Part shown: piece by piece, positions 39,234-48,116 of the stretch
Position numbering within the stretch: position 1 is the first letter of the stretch
Layout: every line of letters starts with the position of its first letter
Assembly: GCA_044868005.1 (NCBI GenBank)
Contig: JBIOVX010000245.1
Span: 52,836-116,835, forward strand
DNA length: 64,000 nt
Origin: DATARR01 sp044868005
Lineage (GTDB): Bacteria; Acidobacteriota; Thermoanaerobaculia; Multivoradales; UBA5704
Direction of reading: 5' to 3'
Position numbers and translations under genes: made by a program
Notes under the pieces: generated by a model
Databases searched by the model: none
Seen by the model: only the letters and a program-made list of their open reading frames with translations
Told to the model about the DNA's origin: nothing

Positions 39234-39906
39234 GGTTCCCCCCGGGAGCAGAGACCTCGCCTCGCGGAGCGCAGACGTCCCGCTGGCCGGCGCAGACCTC
39301 CCCCTGGCGAACGGAGACCGCCCCCTCGGCTGCTGAGGCATTCCGCTTGCGAACCGAACCATTCCGCTCGCCGTCCGGACCATTCCCCCCGGCTGCCGAA
39401 GCATGCCCCTCGCCCGCTGAGGCATTCCCCCGGCGATCTGGAGCATTCCCCCTGCCTGCTGGATCATTCCCCCCGCGGTCTGAATCATTCCGCTTGCGAA
39501 CTAAAACATTCCCCCTCACTGCCGAAGCATTCCCCCTGATCGCGGAGTCATTCCTCCCGCGAGCGGAAACATTCCGCTCTCCTCCTCGCGCATTCCCCCC
39601 GGGAGCGGAATCATCCCCCCCGGCTGCCGAATGAGCCCGCTCGCGGGGGGAATGACTCAGATGCCGAGGGGAATGCTCCAGTTACCGAGCGGAATGCTCC
39701 CGCTGCTGAGCGGAAGGCTCGCGTTACGGAGCGGGATGCTCCCGCTGCCGAGCGGAGAGACCCAGCAGGCGAGCGCCATGAGCCGTCTCCCTTGCGGAAT
39801 GTTCTGGCGCTCCCGACGAATGTTCCAGTCGCCGGTACCGGAAGCGCTGCAGCGGAGCGGAATGCGCGCGCGCACCGGGGGCGCCCCTCGGCGCGTGGGG
39901 GCAATG
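39234..39906. repeat. Array B: about 32 units of exactly 21 bp in two opposed arms
   Basis: Left arm: 19 units at 39234, 39255, ... 39612, with CATTCC starting each of most units from 39339. Right arm: 13 units in inverse orientation ending with GGAATG at 39654, 39675, 39696 ... 39822, 39864 and, degenerately, 39906. No indel breaks the 21-bp step over about 670 bp. Both arms keep open frames as seven-residue repeats: plus-strand 39158-39634 gives [AST]-F-P-P-x-A-E heptads, and minus-strand 39931-39611 gives A-F-R-S-A-A-G heptads. It lies between the membrane remnant and the VPS10 gene. Confidence 0.9.
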
Positions 39907-40101
39907 TTCGCGCGCCGCCGCGGCGCCTCACGTCTGCACGGGGGAAGGGGCGCGCGCCGCTGCTCCGCGAGGCGTTCCTTGCTCTGTTCGTACTCGTCGC
40001 GAGTCACAATGTGCGCAACTAGATCACAAATGCACGATGCGACGCGGGCACCGGGACAGTTCGCCTCGCGCTACACTCCCTGGCCAACAGAGGAGGAGCA
40101 C

Positions 40102-43100
40102 ATGGATCTCCGCCGCCTCGTCTCGTGCCTCGCCCCGACCCTGCTACTGGCCTCGGCCGCCGTATCGGCCGCCGCCGTGCCGCCGGAGGCCTACTCGGCC
40201 TTGCGCTGGCGCCTCGTCGGTCCGCTCCGCGCGGGCTGGGGCACCTGCGCCGCCGGGATTCCGGGCCAGCCGGAGACGTTCTACTTCGGCGCGGCCGACG
40301 GCGGCGTGTGGAAGACCACGGACGCGGGACGCACCTGGCAGCCGCTCTTCGAGCAGGAGGCGACCGGCGCGATCGGCGCTCTGGCGATCGCTCCCAGCGA
40401 TCCGGCGGTGCTCTACGTGGGCACCGGCCAGGTCACCACCCGCTGGGACATCACGGCCGGCAACGGCGTCTACCGGTCCGGCGACGGCGGCAAGACGTGG
40501 GAGCACCGCGGCCTCGCCGGCAGCCGCCACATCGGCCGGCTGTGGATCGATCCGCGGGACGCCGACGTGGTGCTCGTCGCCGCCCAGGGCCATTTCTTCG
40601 GCCCCAACGCCGAGCGCGGCGTCTTCCGCTCCACCGACGGCGGCAAGACCTGGAGCAAGGTGCTCTTCGTGGACGAGAAGACCGGGGCCGTGGACCTCGC
40701 CGCGGATCCGACGGCGCCGGACGTCATCTTCGCCGCCACCTGGCAGGTGCGCCACTATCCCTGGCAGGCCTACTACATGCCGGGCATTGGACCGGGGAGC
40801 GGCATCCACAAATCGGCCGACGGCGGCAAGACCTGGACGCGGCTCTCCGGCCACGGCCTGCCCGCCGGGCCGCTGGGACGCATCGGCCTCGCGGTGGCGC
40901 GCGGCAGCCGCGGCGCGCGCGTCTACGCCACCATCGACGCCGGCGCCGATTCCGGGCTCTACCGTTCCGACGACGGCGGCGCTTCCTGGCAGCGGGTCAA
41001 TCCCACGGCGAGCCTCGCCGGCGCGTACTTCGCCATGGTGGAAGCGGATCCCAAGAATCCCGATACGGTGTACGCGACGGGACAGTCGCTGCGGCGCTCG
41101 ACCGACGGCGGCAAGACCTTCTCCTTCGTCCGCGGCGCGCCAGGCGGCGACGACTATCACTTCCTGTGGATCGATCCGGACCACCCGGAGCGGATGATCA
41201 CCGGCGCCGATCAAGGCACCATCGTCACCGTCAACGGCGGCGAGACGTGGAGCTCCTGGTACAACCAGCCGACCGGCCAGTTCTACCACCTGGCCACGGA
41301 CGACCGTTTCCCTTACTGGATCTACAGCGGCCAGCAGGACAGCGGCACGGTGGCGGTGGCGAGCCGCAGCGACTACGGCCAGCTCACCTTCCGCGACTGG
41401 CATCCGGTGGGCGGCGACGAGCGCGACTACGACATTCCCTTTCCGGGCAATCCGGACATCGTGTACGGCAGCGGCCTCGGCGGCCGGCTTTCGCGCTGGG
41501 ACGCGAAGACCGGACAGGTGCAGAACGTCGCGCCCTGGCCGGTGTCGAGCTACGGCCAGCGGCCGGCGGCGGTGCGCTTCCGCACCACCTGGATCACGCC
41601 GCTCGCCATCTCGCTCGTGCCGCCGCACGCGATCTATCTCGGCACCCAGGTGCTCTTCCGCTCGACCGACGGCGGGCAGAGCTGGGAGACCGTGAGCCCG
41701 GACCTGACGGGCGCCGTGGCGGGAGCGGCGGGCTGCTCCGGCGACGTGCCCGTCGAGCGCGCGCGGGCCTGCGGCTACGGTGTCATCGCGACCATCGCGC
41801 CGTCGCCGCTGGAGAAAGACACCGTGTGGGTGGGAGCCGACGACGGCCTCATCCATCTGACGCGCGACGGCGGCAAGACCTGGCAAGACGTGACGCCGCG
41901 GGGGCTTCCGGACTGGAGCCGCGTCGCCCAGATCGACGCCTCGCCGACCGCGGCCGGCACCGCCTTCGCCGCCGTGGACCGCCACCGCCTGGACGACTTC
42001 CGGCCCTACGTCTACGTCACGCACGACTTCGGCAAGACGTGGCGCGAGGCGAGCGCCGGCCTGCCGGAGGATGGCTGGGTCGGCGTCGTGCGCCAGGATC
42101 CCGTCAAGGCGGACCTGCTGTTCGCCGGCACCAGCCGCGGCGTCTACGTCTCCTTCGACGACGGCGGAAGCTGGCAGCCGCTGCAGCTCAACCTGCCGAC
42201 CTCCGGCGTCAACGACCTCACCATCCACGGCAACGATCTGATCGCCGCCACCGAGGGGCGGGCGATCTGGGTGCTGGACGACTTCACGCCCCTGCGTCAC
42301 CTCAAAGGCGCGGACGCTGCGGCCGCCGCGCTCGTTCCGCCCGCCGCGGCCTATCGCGTCAACGCCAACCAGAACCGCGACACGCCGCTGCCGCTCGACG
42401 AGCCGACGCTCGCGAATCCGCCCGCCGGCGCGGTCATCGACTACGTCCTGCCGGCGGCGCCGCGCGATCCGATCATGATCGAGATCTTCGACGCTGACAG
42501 AAAAATCGCCCGCCGGTTCGGGAGCGACGAAAATCCTCAGCGTCCCAATGCGCGCCAGTACTTCGCCGACGACTGGCTGCAGCCGCTGAAGCCGCTGCCC
42601 GCGCGCGCCGGCCACAACCGCTTCGTGTGGAATCTCCGCACGATCAGACCGCCGGCGCCGGACTACGACTTCTCCATCGCCGCCGTGCCCGGAGTGGACA
42701 CGCCCGTCGTGCCGCAGGGGCTCTTCGTGCCGCCGGGCAAGTACGAGGTCCGCCTCACCGCGGGCGGGCGCGTCGCGAGCCAGACCCTGACCGTGGAAAT
42801 GGACCCGCGGGTCCAGGTGGCGCCCGCCGACCTCGCGGCGCAGCGCGAATTCTACGGCGCGCTCACGCAGGCTCTGGAGCTCAGCACGTCGGCGCTGAAG
42901 CAGATCCAGACGATCGCCGGCCGCCTGCAGAGCCTCGACGCGGAGCTCGCCGGCAACGCCGCCTTGCGAGAGACGGCCAAGAGGCTCGCGGCCGACCTCG
43001 ACCGCTTCCACGCCGGCACCGCGGAGGAGAACCTCGACGCCATCTCCGGCGTCCTCACCGCGCAGGCCGTGGACATCGAGGGCTGCGATTGCGCGCCGAC

Positions 43101-43239
43101 CGGGCCGCAACGCGAGGTCTACGAGATGTACAAGAAGCGGCTGGACGCGGCGATCGCGAAGTGGCAGTCACTGGATGGCCCGCTCACGGATCTCGACCGC
43201 CAGGTGCGCGCGGCGGGTCTGGCGCCGGTGGTGCCGTGA
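40102..43239 (+). CDS. Exported VPS10 / BNR-repeat (sortilin-like) protein
   Basis: 1045 residues; signal peptide MDLRRLVSCLAPTLLLASAAVSAAA after AGGAGGA. Beta-propeller region with about eleven Asp-box repeats, e.g. TTDAGRTW, SGDGGKTW, STDGGKTW, SADGGKTW, SDDGGASW, STDGGKTF, TRDGGKTW, THDFGKTW, SFDDGGSW. The C-terminal 300 residues (RFVWNLRTIRPPAPDYDFS, KYEVRLTAGGRVASQTLTVEMDPR and a helical tail) match the ending of bacterial VPS10-type proteins. Many such proteins are secreted; the ligand or substrate is unknown. The frame is open upstream to 39631 through the repeat array, but that part is not expected to be translated. Confidence 0.93.
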   Translation: MDLRRLVSCLAPTLLLASAAVSAAAVPPEAYSALRWRLVGPLRAGWGTCAAGIPGQPETFYFGAADGGVWKTTDAGRTWQPLFEQEATGAIGALAIAPSDPAVLYVGTGQVTTRWDITAGNGVYRSGDGGKTWEHRGLAGSRHIGRLWIDPRDADVVLVAAQGHFFGPNAERGVFRSTDGGKTWSKVLFVDEKTGAVDLAADPTAPDVIFAATWQVRHYPWQAYYMPGIGPGSGIHKSADGGKTWTRLSGHGLPAGPLGRIGLAVARGSRGARVYATIDAGADSGLYRSDDGGASWQRVNPTASLAGAYFAMVEADPKNPDTVYATGQSLRRSTDGGKTFSFVRGAPGGDDYHFLWIDPDHPERMITGADQGTIVTVNGGETWSSWYNQPTGQFYHLATDDRFPYWIYSGQQDSGTVAVASRSDYGQLTFRDWHPVGGDERDYDIPFPGNPDIVYGSGLGGRLSRWDAKTGQVQNVAPWPVSSYGQRPAAVRFRTTWITPLAISLVPPHAIYLGTQVLFRSTDGGQSWETVSPDLTGAVAGAAGCSGDVPVERARACGYGVIATIAPSPLEKDTVWVGADDGLIHLTRDGGKTWQDVTPRGLPDWSRVAQIDASPTAAGTAFAAVDRHRLDDFRPYVYVTHDFGKTWREASAGLPEDGWVGVVRQDPVKADLLFAGTSRGVYVSFDDGGSWQPLQLNLPTSGVNDLTIHGNDLIAATEGRAIWVLDDFTPLRHLKGADAAAAALVPPAAAYRVNANQNRDTPLPLDEPTLANPPAGAVIDYVLPAAPRDPIMIEIFDADRKIARRFGSDENPQRPNARQYFADDWLQPLKPLPARAGHNRFVWNLRTIRPPAPDYDFSIAAVPGVDTPVVPQGLFVPPGKYEVRLTAGGRVASQTLTVEMDPRVQVAPADLAAQREFYGALTQALELSTSALKQIQTIAGRLQSLDAELAGNAALRETAKRLAADLDRFHAGTAEENLDAISGVLTAQAVDIEGCDCAPTGPQREVYEMYKKRLDAAIAKWQSLDGPLTDLDRQVRAAGLAPVVP

Positions 43240-43304
43240 TTTGACGACCTTTCGAGTGCCGCCTAGACTAGGTCTCAGCCGTAGCGATAGCAGGGAGTAA
43301 GACC

Positions 43305-43442
43305 GTGAAAAAGGATGTCGCTCGTGAATCCTGGGCCCTTAGCACCAGCGACGTCTTTCTCGAGCTCATAGAGAAGGCACGGGCTGAGATCGCAATGGGC
43401 AAGAGTCTATCCCTAGAGGAGATGAAGGCAGCTCTCCAATGA
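43305..43442 (+). CDS. 45-aa antitoxin-like peptide coupled to an esterase gene
   Basis: GTG start behind GGGAG, stop overlapping the next ATG (ATGA). Product MKKDVARESWALSTSDVFLE, then LIEKARAEIAMGKSLSLEEMKAALQ. The end resembles the C-terminal helix of ParD/PHD-type antitoxins (IAxGKGxSLEEV). Too short to carry the DNA-binding part, so a fragment is possible. The tight coupling suggests it is translated with the hydrolase gene. Confidence 0.5.
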   Translation: MKKDVARESWALSTSDVFLELIEKARAEIAMGKSLSLEEMKAALQ

Positions 43443-44182
43443 AATCCGTCTGGATCCTGATCGCCGCCTCCCTGCTCGCCGCGCCCGCCTTCGCCAAGCC
43501 GAGCATTGTGAAAGAGAAACTGGACCACGCGGGTATGTCTCGCACGTACTACCTCTATGTCCCGGAAGGTGCGGCCGAGAAGCAGCCGATGCCGCTGCTC
43601 CTGACCTTTCACGGCTCGGGCCGAAACGGTAAGTCGCTGGTCGAGAAATGGACGAAGCTGGCGGATGCCAACGGCTTCATCGTCGCGGGTCTGGATGCCA
43701 AGAACAGCGAGGGTTGGGCGATACCCGAGGACGGTCCGGACGCCGTCAAGGCGCTCGTCGACGCCCTGCGCGCGCGATATCCCGTGGATGAAGCCAGGGT
43801 CTACATCTTCGGCCACTCCGCCGGCGCGGTGTTTGGACTGAAGCTGGGATTGCTGGAATCCGGGTACTTCGCCGCCGTGGCCGTCCACGCCGGCTCGTTC
43901 CGGCAGGCCGACGAGTTTCAGACCCTCCGCCTGGCGACGCGCAAGATCCCGTTCAAGATCATCGTCGGCGACCGCGACAACTTCTTTCCTCTTTCATCCG
44001 TGAAGGCCACCGCGGAGGCCCTCCAAAAGGAGGGCTTCACAGTGGATCTCGAGGTGGTGAGGGGACACGACCACTGGTACTACGATCGCGCGCAACGGTT
44101 CAACGAGAGCGTCTGGCAGTTCATGAAGGACCAGAAGCTCACGAGCCCGCCCAATTACATCCAGTACAGGATTCTCCAGTAG
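43439..44182 (+). CDS. Exported LpqC/PHB-depolymerase-like esterase
   Basis: 247 residues; signal peptide MKSVWILIAASLLAAPAFA. Alpha/beta hydrolase with oxyanion segment LLTFHGSGRNGKS, nucleophile GHSAGAVFG, Asp in GDRDNFFP and His in RGHDHWYYD. LpqC-like esterases degrade polyesters or feruloyl/acetyl esters outside the cytoplasm; the substrate here is unknown. Coupled to the small upstream gene, and TrmO follows after 2 bp. Confidence 0.88.
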   Translation: MKSVWILIAASLLAAPAFAKPSIVKEKLDHAGMSRTYYLYVPEGAAEKQPMPLLLTFHGSGRNGKSLVEKWTKLADANGFIVAGLDAKNSEGWAIPEDGPDAVKALVDALRARYPVDEARVYIFGHSAGAVFGLKLGLLESGYFAAVAVHAGSFRQADEFQTLRLATRKIPFKIIVGDRDNFFPLSSVKATAEALQKEGFTVDLEVVRGHDHWYYDRAQRFNESVWQFMKDQKLTSPPNYIQYRILQ

Positions 44183-44184
44183 CC

Positions 44185-44640
44185 ATGTTCTCCATGGAGC
44201 CGATCGGCGTCGTTCGCAGCCCTTTCCTGGACACGGCGCAGGTCCCCAAAGGCCTCGGCGCCGAGCATCATGCCGAGGGAATTCTGGAGATCCTGCCGCA
44301 CTTCGAATCCGGCCTCGCCGACGTCGAAGGCTTTTCTCATCTCTACGTTCTCTGGGTCTTCGATCGCGCCGGCGGCTGCGAGCTGCTCGCCTTCCCGCCC
44401 GCGGACAACCGACGGCACGGCGTCTTCGCCACACGTTCGCCCCAGCGCCCGAACCCGATCGGGTTGACGGTCGTCGAACTGCTGCGTCGCGAGGGTGCCA
44501 AACTTTTCGTCCGCGGCGTGGACATGCTGGACGGCACGCCGATCCTGGACATCAAGCCGTACCTCTCCAGCGTCCCTGCCCACGAGCTTCGTCGCGGCTG
44601 GCTTGATGAGGCTGAAGCGCGGTCCCGCGCGGGCGGTTAA
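44185..44640 (+). CDS. trmO: tRNA (t6A37)-N6-methyltransferase TrmO (TsaA family)
   Basis: 151 residues; SAM-dependent methylation of t6A at position 37 of tRNA-Thr. Single UPF0066 barrel: MEPIGVVRSPFLDT, GILEILPHFESGLADVEGFSHLYVLWVF, FATRSPQRPNPIGLTVVELLRREG, VRGVDMLDGTPILDIKPYL. Start at ATG 44185, an in-frame ATG at 44194 (MEPIGV) fits the family start better. Placed 2 bp after the esterase, so cotranscribed without an evident link. Confidence 0.92.
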   Translation: MFSMEPIGVVRSPFLDTAQVPKGLGAEHHAEGILEILPHFESGLADVEGFSHLYVLWVFDRAGGCELLAFPPADNRRHGVFATRSPQRPNPIGLTVVELLRREGAKLFVRGVDMLDGTPILDIKPYLSSVPAHELRRGWLDEAEARSRAGG

Positions 44641-44656
44641 TCCGGCGTCGTTCGCG

Positions 44657-45916
44657 ATGCCCCGACTGGCCGTCGCCCTCGTCTGGCTCTACCAGGGCCT
44701 GTGGTGCAAGCTGTTCGGCCGCTGTCCGGGGCACCGGGCCATCGTCGAGGCAGTGCCGGGGCTGGCCGGTCCGACGGGCACGCTCGTACTGGCAGGGCTG
44801 GGGACGATCGAGACCGGGCTCGCCGTCTGGGTGCTCTCCGGCTGGCGTCCGCGCTGGGCCGCCGCGGCGCAGACCCTCCTGCTCCTCGGCATGAACGGCG
44901 GCGGGCTGCTCTGGGGACGCGAGCACATCGCGGATCCCGGCGCCCTGATCACGCAGAACCTCGCCTTCCTCACCCTCGTGTGGCTGGTCGCCGCGCGGAC
45001 GGCGAAGCGCGGCGAGAGCGGCGAGGCCACTCCCTGGGAGCGCGGCCGGCTGGATGAGAGCAGCGGCCCGCCGCAGCTCCTCTTCGGCCGCATGCACGAA
45101 GACTGGCGGATCGAGGCCGAGGTGTTCCCGCCGGGCGGCCGCATCTTCTGCATCGCCTCCTCCGGCGACACCGCCCTGGCGCTCGCCGCCCGCGGCTTCC
45201 GCGTCACGGCGGTGGACGTCAACCCGGCGCAGATCGAGTACGCGCGGGCCCGCGCCGCAGGCGCACCGCCGCGCGCCGGCATCGTCGATGGACGTCTGGC
45301 GCTGGTGCGGCGGACCTTCCCCTGGCTCGGCTGGCGCGAGCAAGATCTGCGGCGCTTTCTCGAGCTCGCCGAGCCCGCCGAGCAGACGGCCTTCTGGCAG
45401 CAGCGGCTGAACACCTTCCGCCTGCGCGCGGTCCTGCTTTTCCTGCTGCATCCCGCGGTCCTGCGCCTCACCCACGGCCGCCGTTTCGTCGACTGGGTGC
45501 CGCCGCGATTCGACCGTTCGATCCGCTGGCGGCTGGAGCGCACCTGGGCGAACCATCCGAACCGCGAGAACCCTTTCGCCTGGCGCCTGCTGCTCGGCTG
45601 CGAGCCGCCTGTAGGCGAGCCGGACGCGCAAGGTGAGGCATCCGCTGAGATCGACTTCGTCAATGCCGATGCCGCGGAGCTCCTCGCCGGCGGCCCCGCC
45701 GCACGCTTCGACGGCTTCACCCTCTCGAACATCCTCGACGCCGCTCCCGGGGCCTATCGCGACCGCCTCCTCGCCGCCGTCCGTCACGCCGCGGCGCCGG
45801 GAGCGATCGTGGTACTGCGCAGCTTCGGCGAGCCGAAAAACGACAAAGAAGCCGAATGGGCGGCGCGCGATCGTTCGCTGCTGTGGGGGGCCGTGGAGGT
45901 GAGCGAGATAGAATGA
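44657..45916 (+). CDS. DoxX-like membrane domain fused to DUF3419 (BtaA-like aminocarboxypropyltransferase) domain
   Basis: 419 residues from ATG 44657 (an ATG at 44606 within trmO would lengthen it). About 120 residues of DoxX-like four-helix membrane sequence (RLAVALVWLYQGLWCKLFG, LAGLGTIETGLAVWVLSGW, GALITQNLAFLTLVWLV) are followed by DUF3419: RIFCIASSGDTALALAARGFRVTAVDVNPAQIEYARA, a SAM-binding loop, and DGFTLSNILDAAPGAYRDRLLAAVRHAAAPGAIVVLRSFGEP. DUF3419 contains BtaA, which transfers 3-amino-3-carboxypropyl from SAM to diacylglycerol in betaine lipids. Heads an operon of four. Confidence 0.85.
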   Translation: MPRLAVALVWLYQGLWCKLFGRCPGHRAIVEAVPGLAGPTGTLVLAGLGTIETGLAVWVLSGWRPRWAAAAQTLLLLGMNGGGLLWGREHIADPGALITQNLAFLTLVWLVAARTAKRGESGEATPWERGRLDESSGPPQLLFGRMHEDWRIEAEVFPPGGRIFCIASSGDTALALAARGFRVTAVDVNPAQIEYARARAAGAPPRAGIVDGRLALVRRTFPWLGWREQDLRRFLELAEPAEQTAFWQQRLNTFRLRAVLLFLLHPAVLRLTHGRRFVDWVPPRFDRSIRWRLERTWANHPNRENPFAWRLLLGCEPPVGEPDAQGEASAEIDFVNADAAELLAGGPAARFDGFTLSNILDAAPGAYRDRLLAAVRHAAAPGAIVVLRSFGEPKNDKEAEWAARDRSLLWGAVEVSEIE

Positions 45917-45923
45917 AAGAGCC

Positions 45924-46697
45924 ATGCTCCACCTCCTCAAGCGGCACCCGCTGCCGGTGCGGGCCTTCTTCCGGCATTGCCTCGTCCTGACCTACGCGTT
46001 TCCCGAGCGTGTGCTGATTCCCTTGCTGCCGCCGGGGCTCCTGCTGGACAGTTATCAGGGTCTCGGCTTCCTGGCCATCGCCATGGTGCAGACGGAGAAG
46101 CTGCGGCCGGTGGGCGTTCCGGCTGCACTCGGGCAGGACTTCTTCCTCACCGGCTACCGCATCTTCTCGCGCTTCCGCACGGCGGCCGGGCGGACGCTGC
46201 GCGGCCTCCGCATCCTGCGCAGCGACGCCGACCGCGAGCTCATGGTGCAGGCGGGCAACCTGCTGACCCACTACAACTATGTCAAGTGCGACACTCGGCT
46301 GCACGCGGAGGACGGCAAGCTGGAGGTGCGCATCGATACCGGCGGCGAGGCCGATCTCCACGTCATCGCGGACCTCGCCGGCAAGCCCGCGCCGCTGCCC
46401 GCCGGCTCGCCGTTCGCGACGCTCCAGGAAGCCCGCAAGTTCGCCGGGCCGCTCCCCTGGACCTTCGACTACGAGCCGGAGACACACTCGATCGTCCGCA
46501 TCCAGGGCGTGCGCCAGCGCTGGAATCCCGAGCCCGTCGCCGTCGAGGTGCGCCAGTGCACTTTCCTGGAGCGCGAGCCGTTCGCCCGCGAGCAGGCCGT
46601 CCTCGCCAGCGCCTTCCACCTCCAGGACGTGCCCTACCGCTGGGAGCGTGGCATCCTCGAGCCGCTGCCGCGGACGGCCGAGGAGCCCCGAGCGTGA
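45924..46697 (+). CDS. DUF2071 protein
   Basis: 257 residues. FRHCLVLTYAFPERVLIPLLPPGLLLDSYQGLGFLAIAMVQTEKLRP..., RTLRGLRILRSDADRELMVQAGNLLTHYNYVKCDTRLH and PVAVEVRQCTFLEREPFA are the DUF2071 (YqjF-like) pattern, a fold related to acetoacetate decarboxylase. Function unknown. Located 7 bp after the DoxX-DUF3419 gene and overlapped (GTGA) by the methyltransferase gene, so tightly linked. Confidence 0.85.
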   Translation: MLHLLKRHPLPVRAFFRHCLVLTYAFPERVLIPLLPPGLLLDSYQGLGFLAIAMVQTEKLRPVGVPAALGQDFFLTGYRIFSRFRTAAGRTLRGLRILRSDADRELMVQAGNLLTHYNYVKCDTRLHAEDGKLEVRIDTGGEADLHVIADLAGKPAPLPAGSPFATLQEARKFAGPLPWTFDYEPETHSIVRIQGVRQRWNPEPVAVEVRQCTFLEREPFAREQAVLASAFHLQDVPYRWERGILEPLPRTAEEPRA

Positions 46698-47461
46698 GCG
46701 ACGGCGCCGCGCCGCGCGGTCCCTACCATGGGTTGTTGCAGATCCTGCGCTACAACCAGCCGGTGTTCGCCAAGACCGGCGTGGCGGCGCTGGCGGCGAT
46801 CCTCGCGGTCGTGTTGCTGCCGATGCCACGGTTCGTCGCCGTGCTCGCCACGGCCGCGACCGCCGCGGCCTTGCTCTGGTCGGCCTCTTCGCTCCTCGTC
46901 TCCCACTGGATCTACGACCGTTCGCCGCTGAGTGAATGGGACTGGCTCGCCGGCCTGTTTCCGGCGCCGCCGCGGCGCTGGACGAGCCTCCACGCGGGAC
47001 TGGACGAGACATTCGGCGCCCTCGCCCGGATCTTCCCGGCCGAGGCCGGCACGGTGCTCGACATCTACGATCCGGTGGAGATGACCGAGCCGTCCATCGC
47101 GCGGGCGCGGCGGCTGTCGCTCGACCGTTCCGCCAAGCCGGCGGATTTCAGGTCTCTGCCACTGCCGGACAGCTCGCAGGACGCGGTCTTCCTCATCTTC
47201 GCCGTTCACGAGCTGCGCCGGCCGGAGTCGCGCCTCCGCCTCTTCCAGGAGATCGCCCGCGTGCTCGCTCCCGGCGGCAGGGCGGTGCTCGTCGAGCATC
47301 TCCGTGACGAGCGGAACTTCCTCGCCTTCGGGCCGGGCTTTCTCCACTTCCTGCCCCGGCGCGAATGGCTGCGCGTCGCCGCTGCCGCGGGTCTCGCCGT
47401 GCGTGAAGAGCGCCGCGTCACGCCGTTCGTGGCCGTCCTGGTGCTGGAGAAGCGGGCGTGA
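46694..47461 (+). CDS. Membrane-anchored class I SAM methyltransferase
   Basis: 255 residues from the GTG that overlaps the previous stop (GTGA). Two N-terminal helices (FAKTGVAALAAILAVVLLPMP and FVAVLATAATAAALLWSASSLLV) precede a methyltransferase domain: VLDIYDPVEMTEPSIARAR (degenerate motif I), DFRSLPLPDSSQDAVFLIFAVHELRRPESRLRLFQEIARVLAPGGRAVLVEHLRDE and the final VLVLEKRA. Lipid or quinone substrates are plausible from the anchor. In betaine-lipid synthesis BtaB follows BtaA, and this gene follows a BtaA-type domain; the analogy is inference. Confidence 0.78.
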   Translation: MSDGAAPRGPYHGLLQILRYNQPVFAKTGVAALAAILAVVLLPMPRFVAVLATAATAAALLWSASSLLVSHWIYDRSPLSEWDWLAGLFPAPPRRWTSLHAGLDETFGALARIFPAEAGTVLDIYDPVEMTEPSIARARRLSLDRSAKPADFRSLPLPDSSQDAVFLIFAVHELRRPESRLRLFQEIARVLAPGGRAVLVEHLRDERNFLAFGPGFLHFLPRREWLRVAAAAGLAVREERRVTPFVAVLVLEKRA

Positions 47462-47877
47462 GCCTCGAGGTCCACCTGCGGATCGCAGGCGTTCTGTTGC
47501 TTCTCCTCGCCGCCGCCCATCCATTCTTCCCCAAGCAGCTCGGCTGGAAGGAGGATCTCGCCAAGCTCACGCTGCTCAACCGTCAGATCTTCCTCGTGCA
47601 CGCCGGTTTCATCGTGCTCATCCTGGTGCTCTTCGGTGTGCTCGCCCTCTTCTTTGCCGCCGATCTCGTCGCGCCGTCGCGTCTCGCCGCGGCGGTGCTC
47701 GCCGGGCTGACGCTGTTTTGGAGCCTCCGCCTGGTGACTCAACAGCTCATCTACGATCGGAGCCTTTGGCGGGGGAATCGCCGCAACACGATCCTCCATA
47801 TCCTGGCGAGCCTCTTGTGGACCTATCTGGTGATCGTCTTCGGATGGGGCTGGTGGCGGCAGGTGAAGGGCGGGTAG
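47458..47877 (+). CDS. Four-helix membrane protein, 139 aa
   Basis: Starts at a GTG overlapping the methyltransferase stop (GTGA). Hydrophobic helices: IAGVLLLLLAAAHPFF, QIFLVHAGFIVLILVLFGVLALFF, LAAAVLAGLTLFWSLRLV and ILHILASLLWTYLVIVFGWGWW. Charged turns hold KQLGWKEDLAKLTLLN and QQLIYDRSLWRGNRRN. I know no family name; it resembles small membrane partners found beside DUF2071 genes. Last of the overlapping four-gene operon. Confidence 0.78.
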   Translation: MSLEVHLRIAGVLLLLLAAAHPFFPKQLGWKEDLAKLTLLNRQIFLVHAGFIVLILVLFGVLALFFAADLVAPSRLAAAVLAGLTLFWSLRLVTQQLIYDRSLWRGNRRNTILHILASLLWTYLVIVFGWGWWRQVKGG

Positions 47878-48116
47878 GCTGCAGGTCGAATTCCGTCCTG
47901 GCGTGTCCTCAATTGTGGTTTGGCGCATGAAGTAGCGAAGAAGCAACATTCGTGACGGCTGTCCGCCTATCCTGCATGAATCTCGCCTTGCGGGCCGCGC
48001 AGCCCGGACCGGCCCCTCGAAAGTCGTATAAGAGCAACAATTCCTCGGATTAGAGGATATTCGTACCACTTTTCCCGCCATTGACCCAATGATTTCAACT
48101 ACTTACGATCGAGGTC

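Noticed and set aside
39158..39634. Array B left arm as a real heptad-repeat protein
   Set aside because: The open frame has no SD, signal or known family and could be a by-product of 21-bp periodicity; kept only as a hypothesis under findings.
39631..40101. N-terminal extension of the VPS10 protein through the repeat array
   Set aside because: The frame is open by chance over array B, but a strong AGGAGGA SD and signal peptide begin at 40102.
47878..48116. Possible RNA gene in the gap before the XRE regulator
   Set aside because: No tRNA-like cloverleaf, hairpin or conserved box was found; only AT-richer unassigned DNA.
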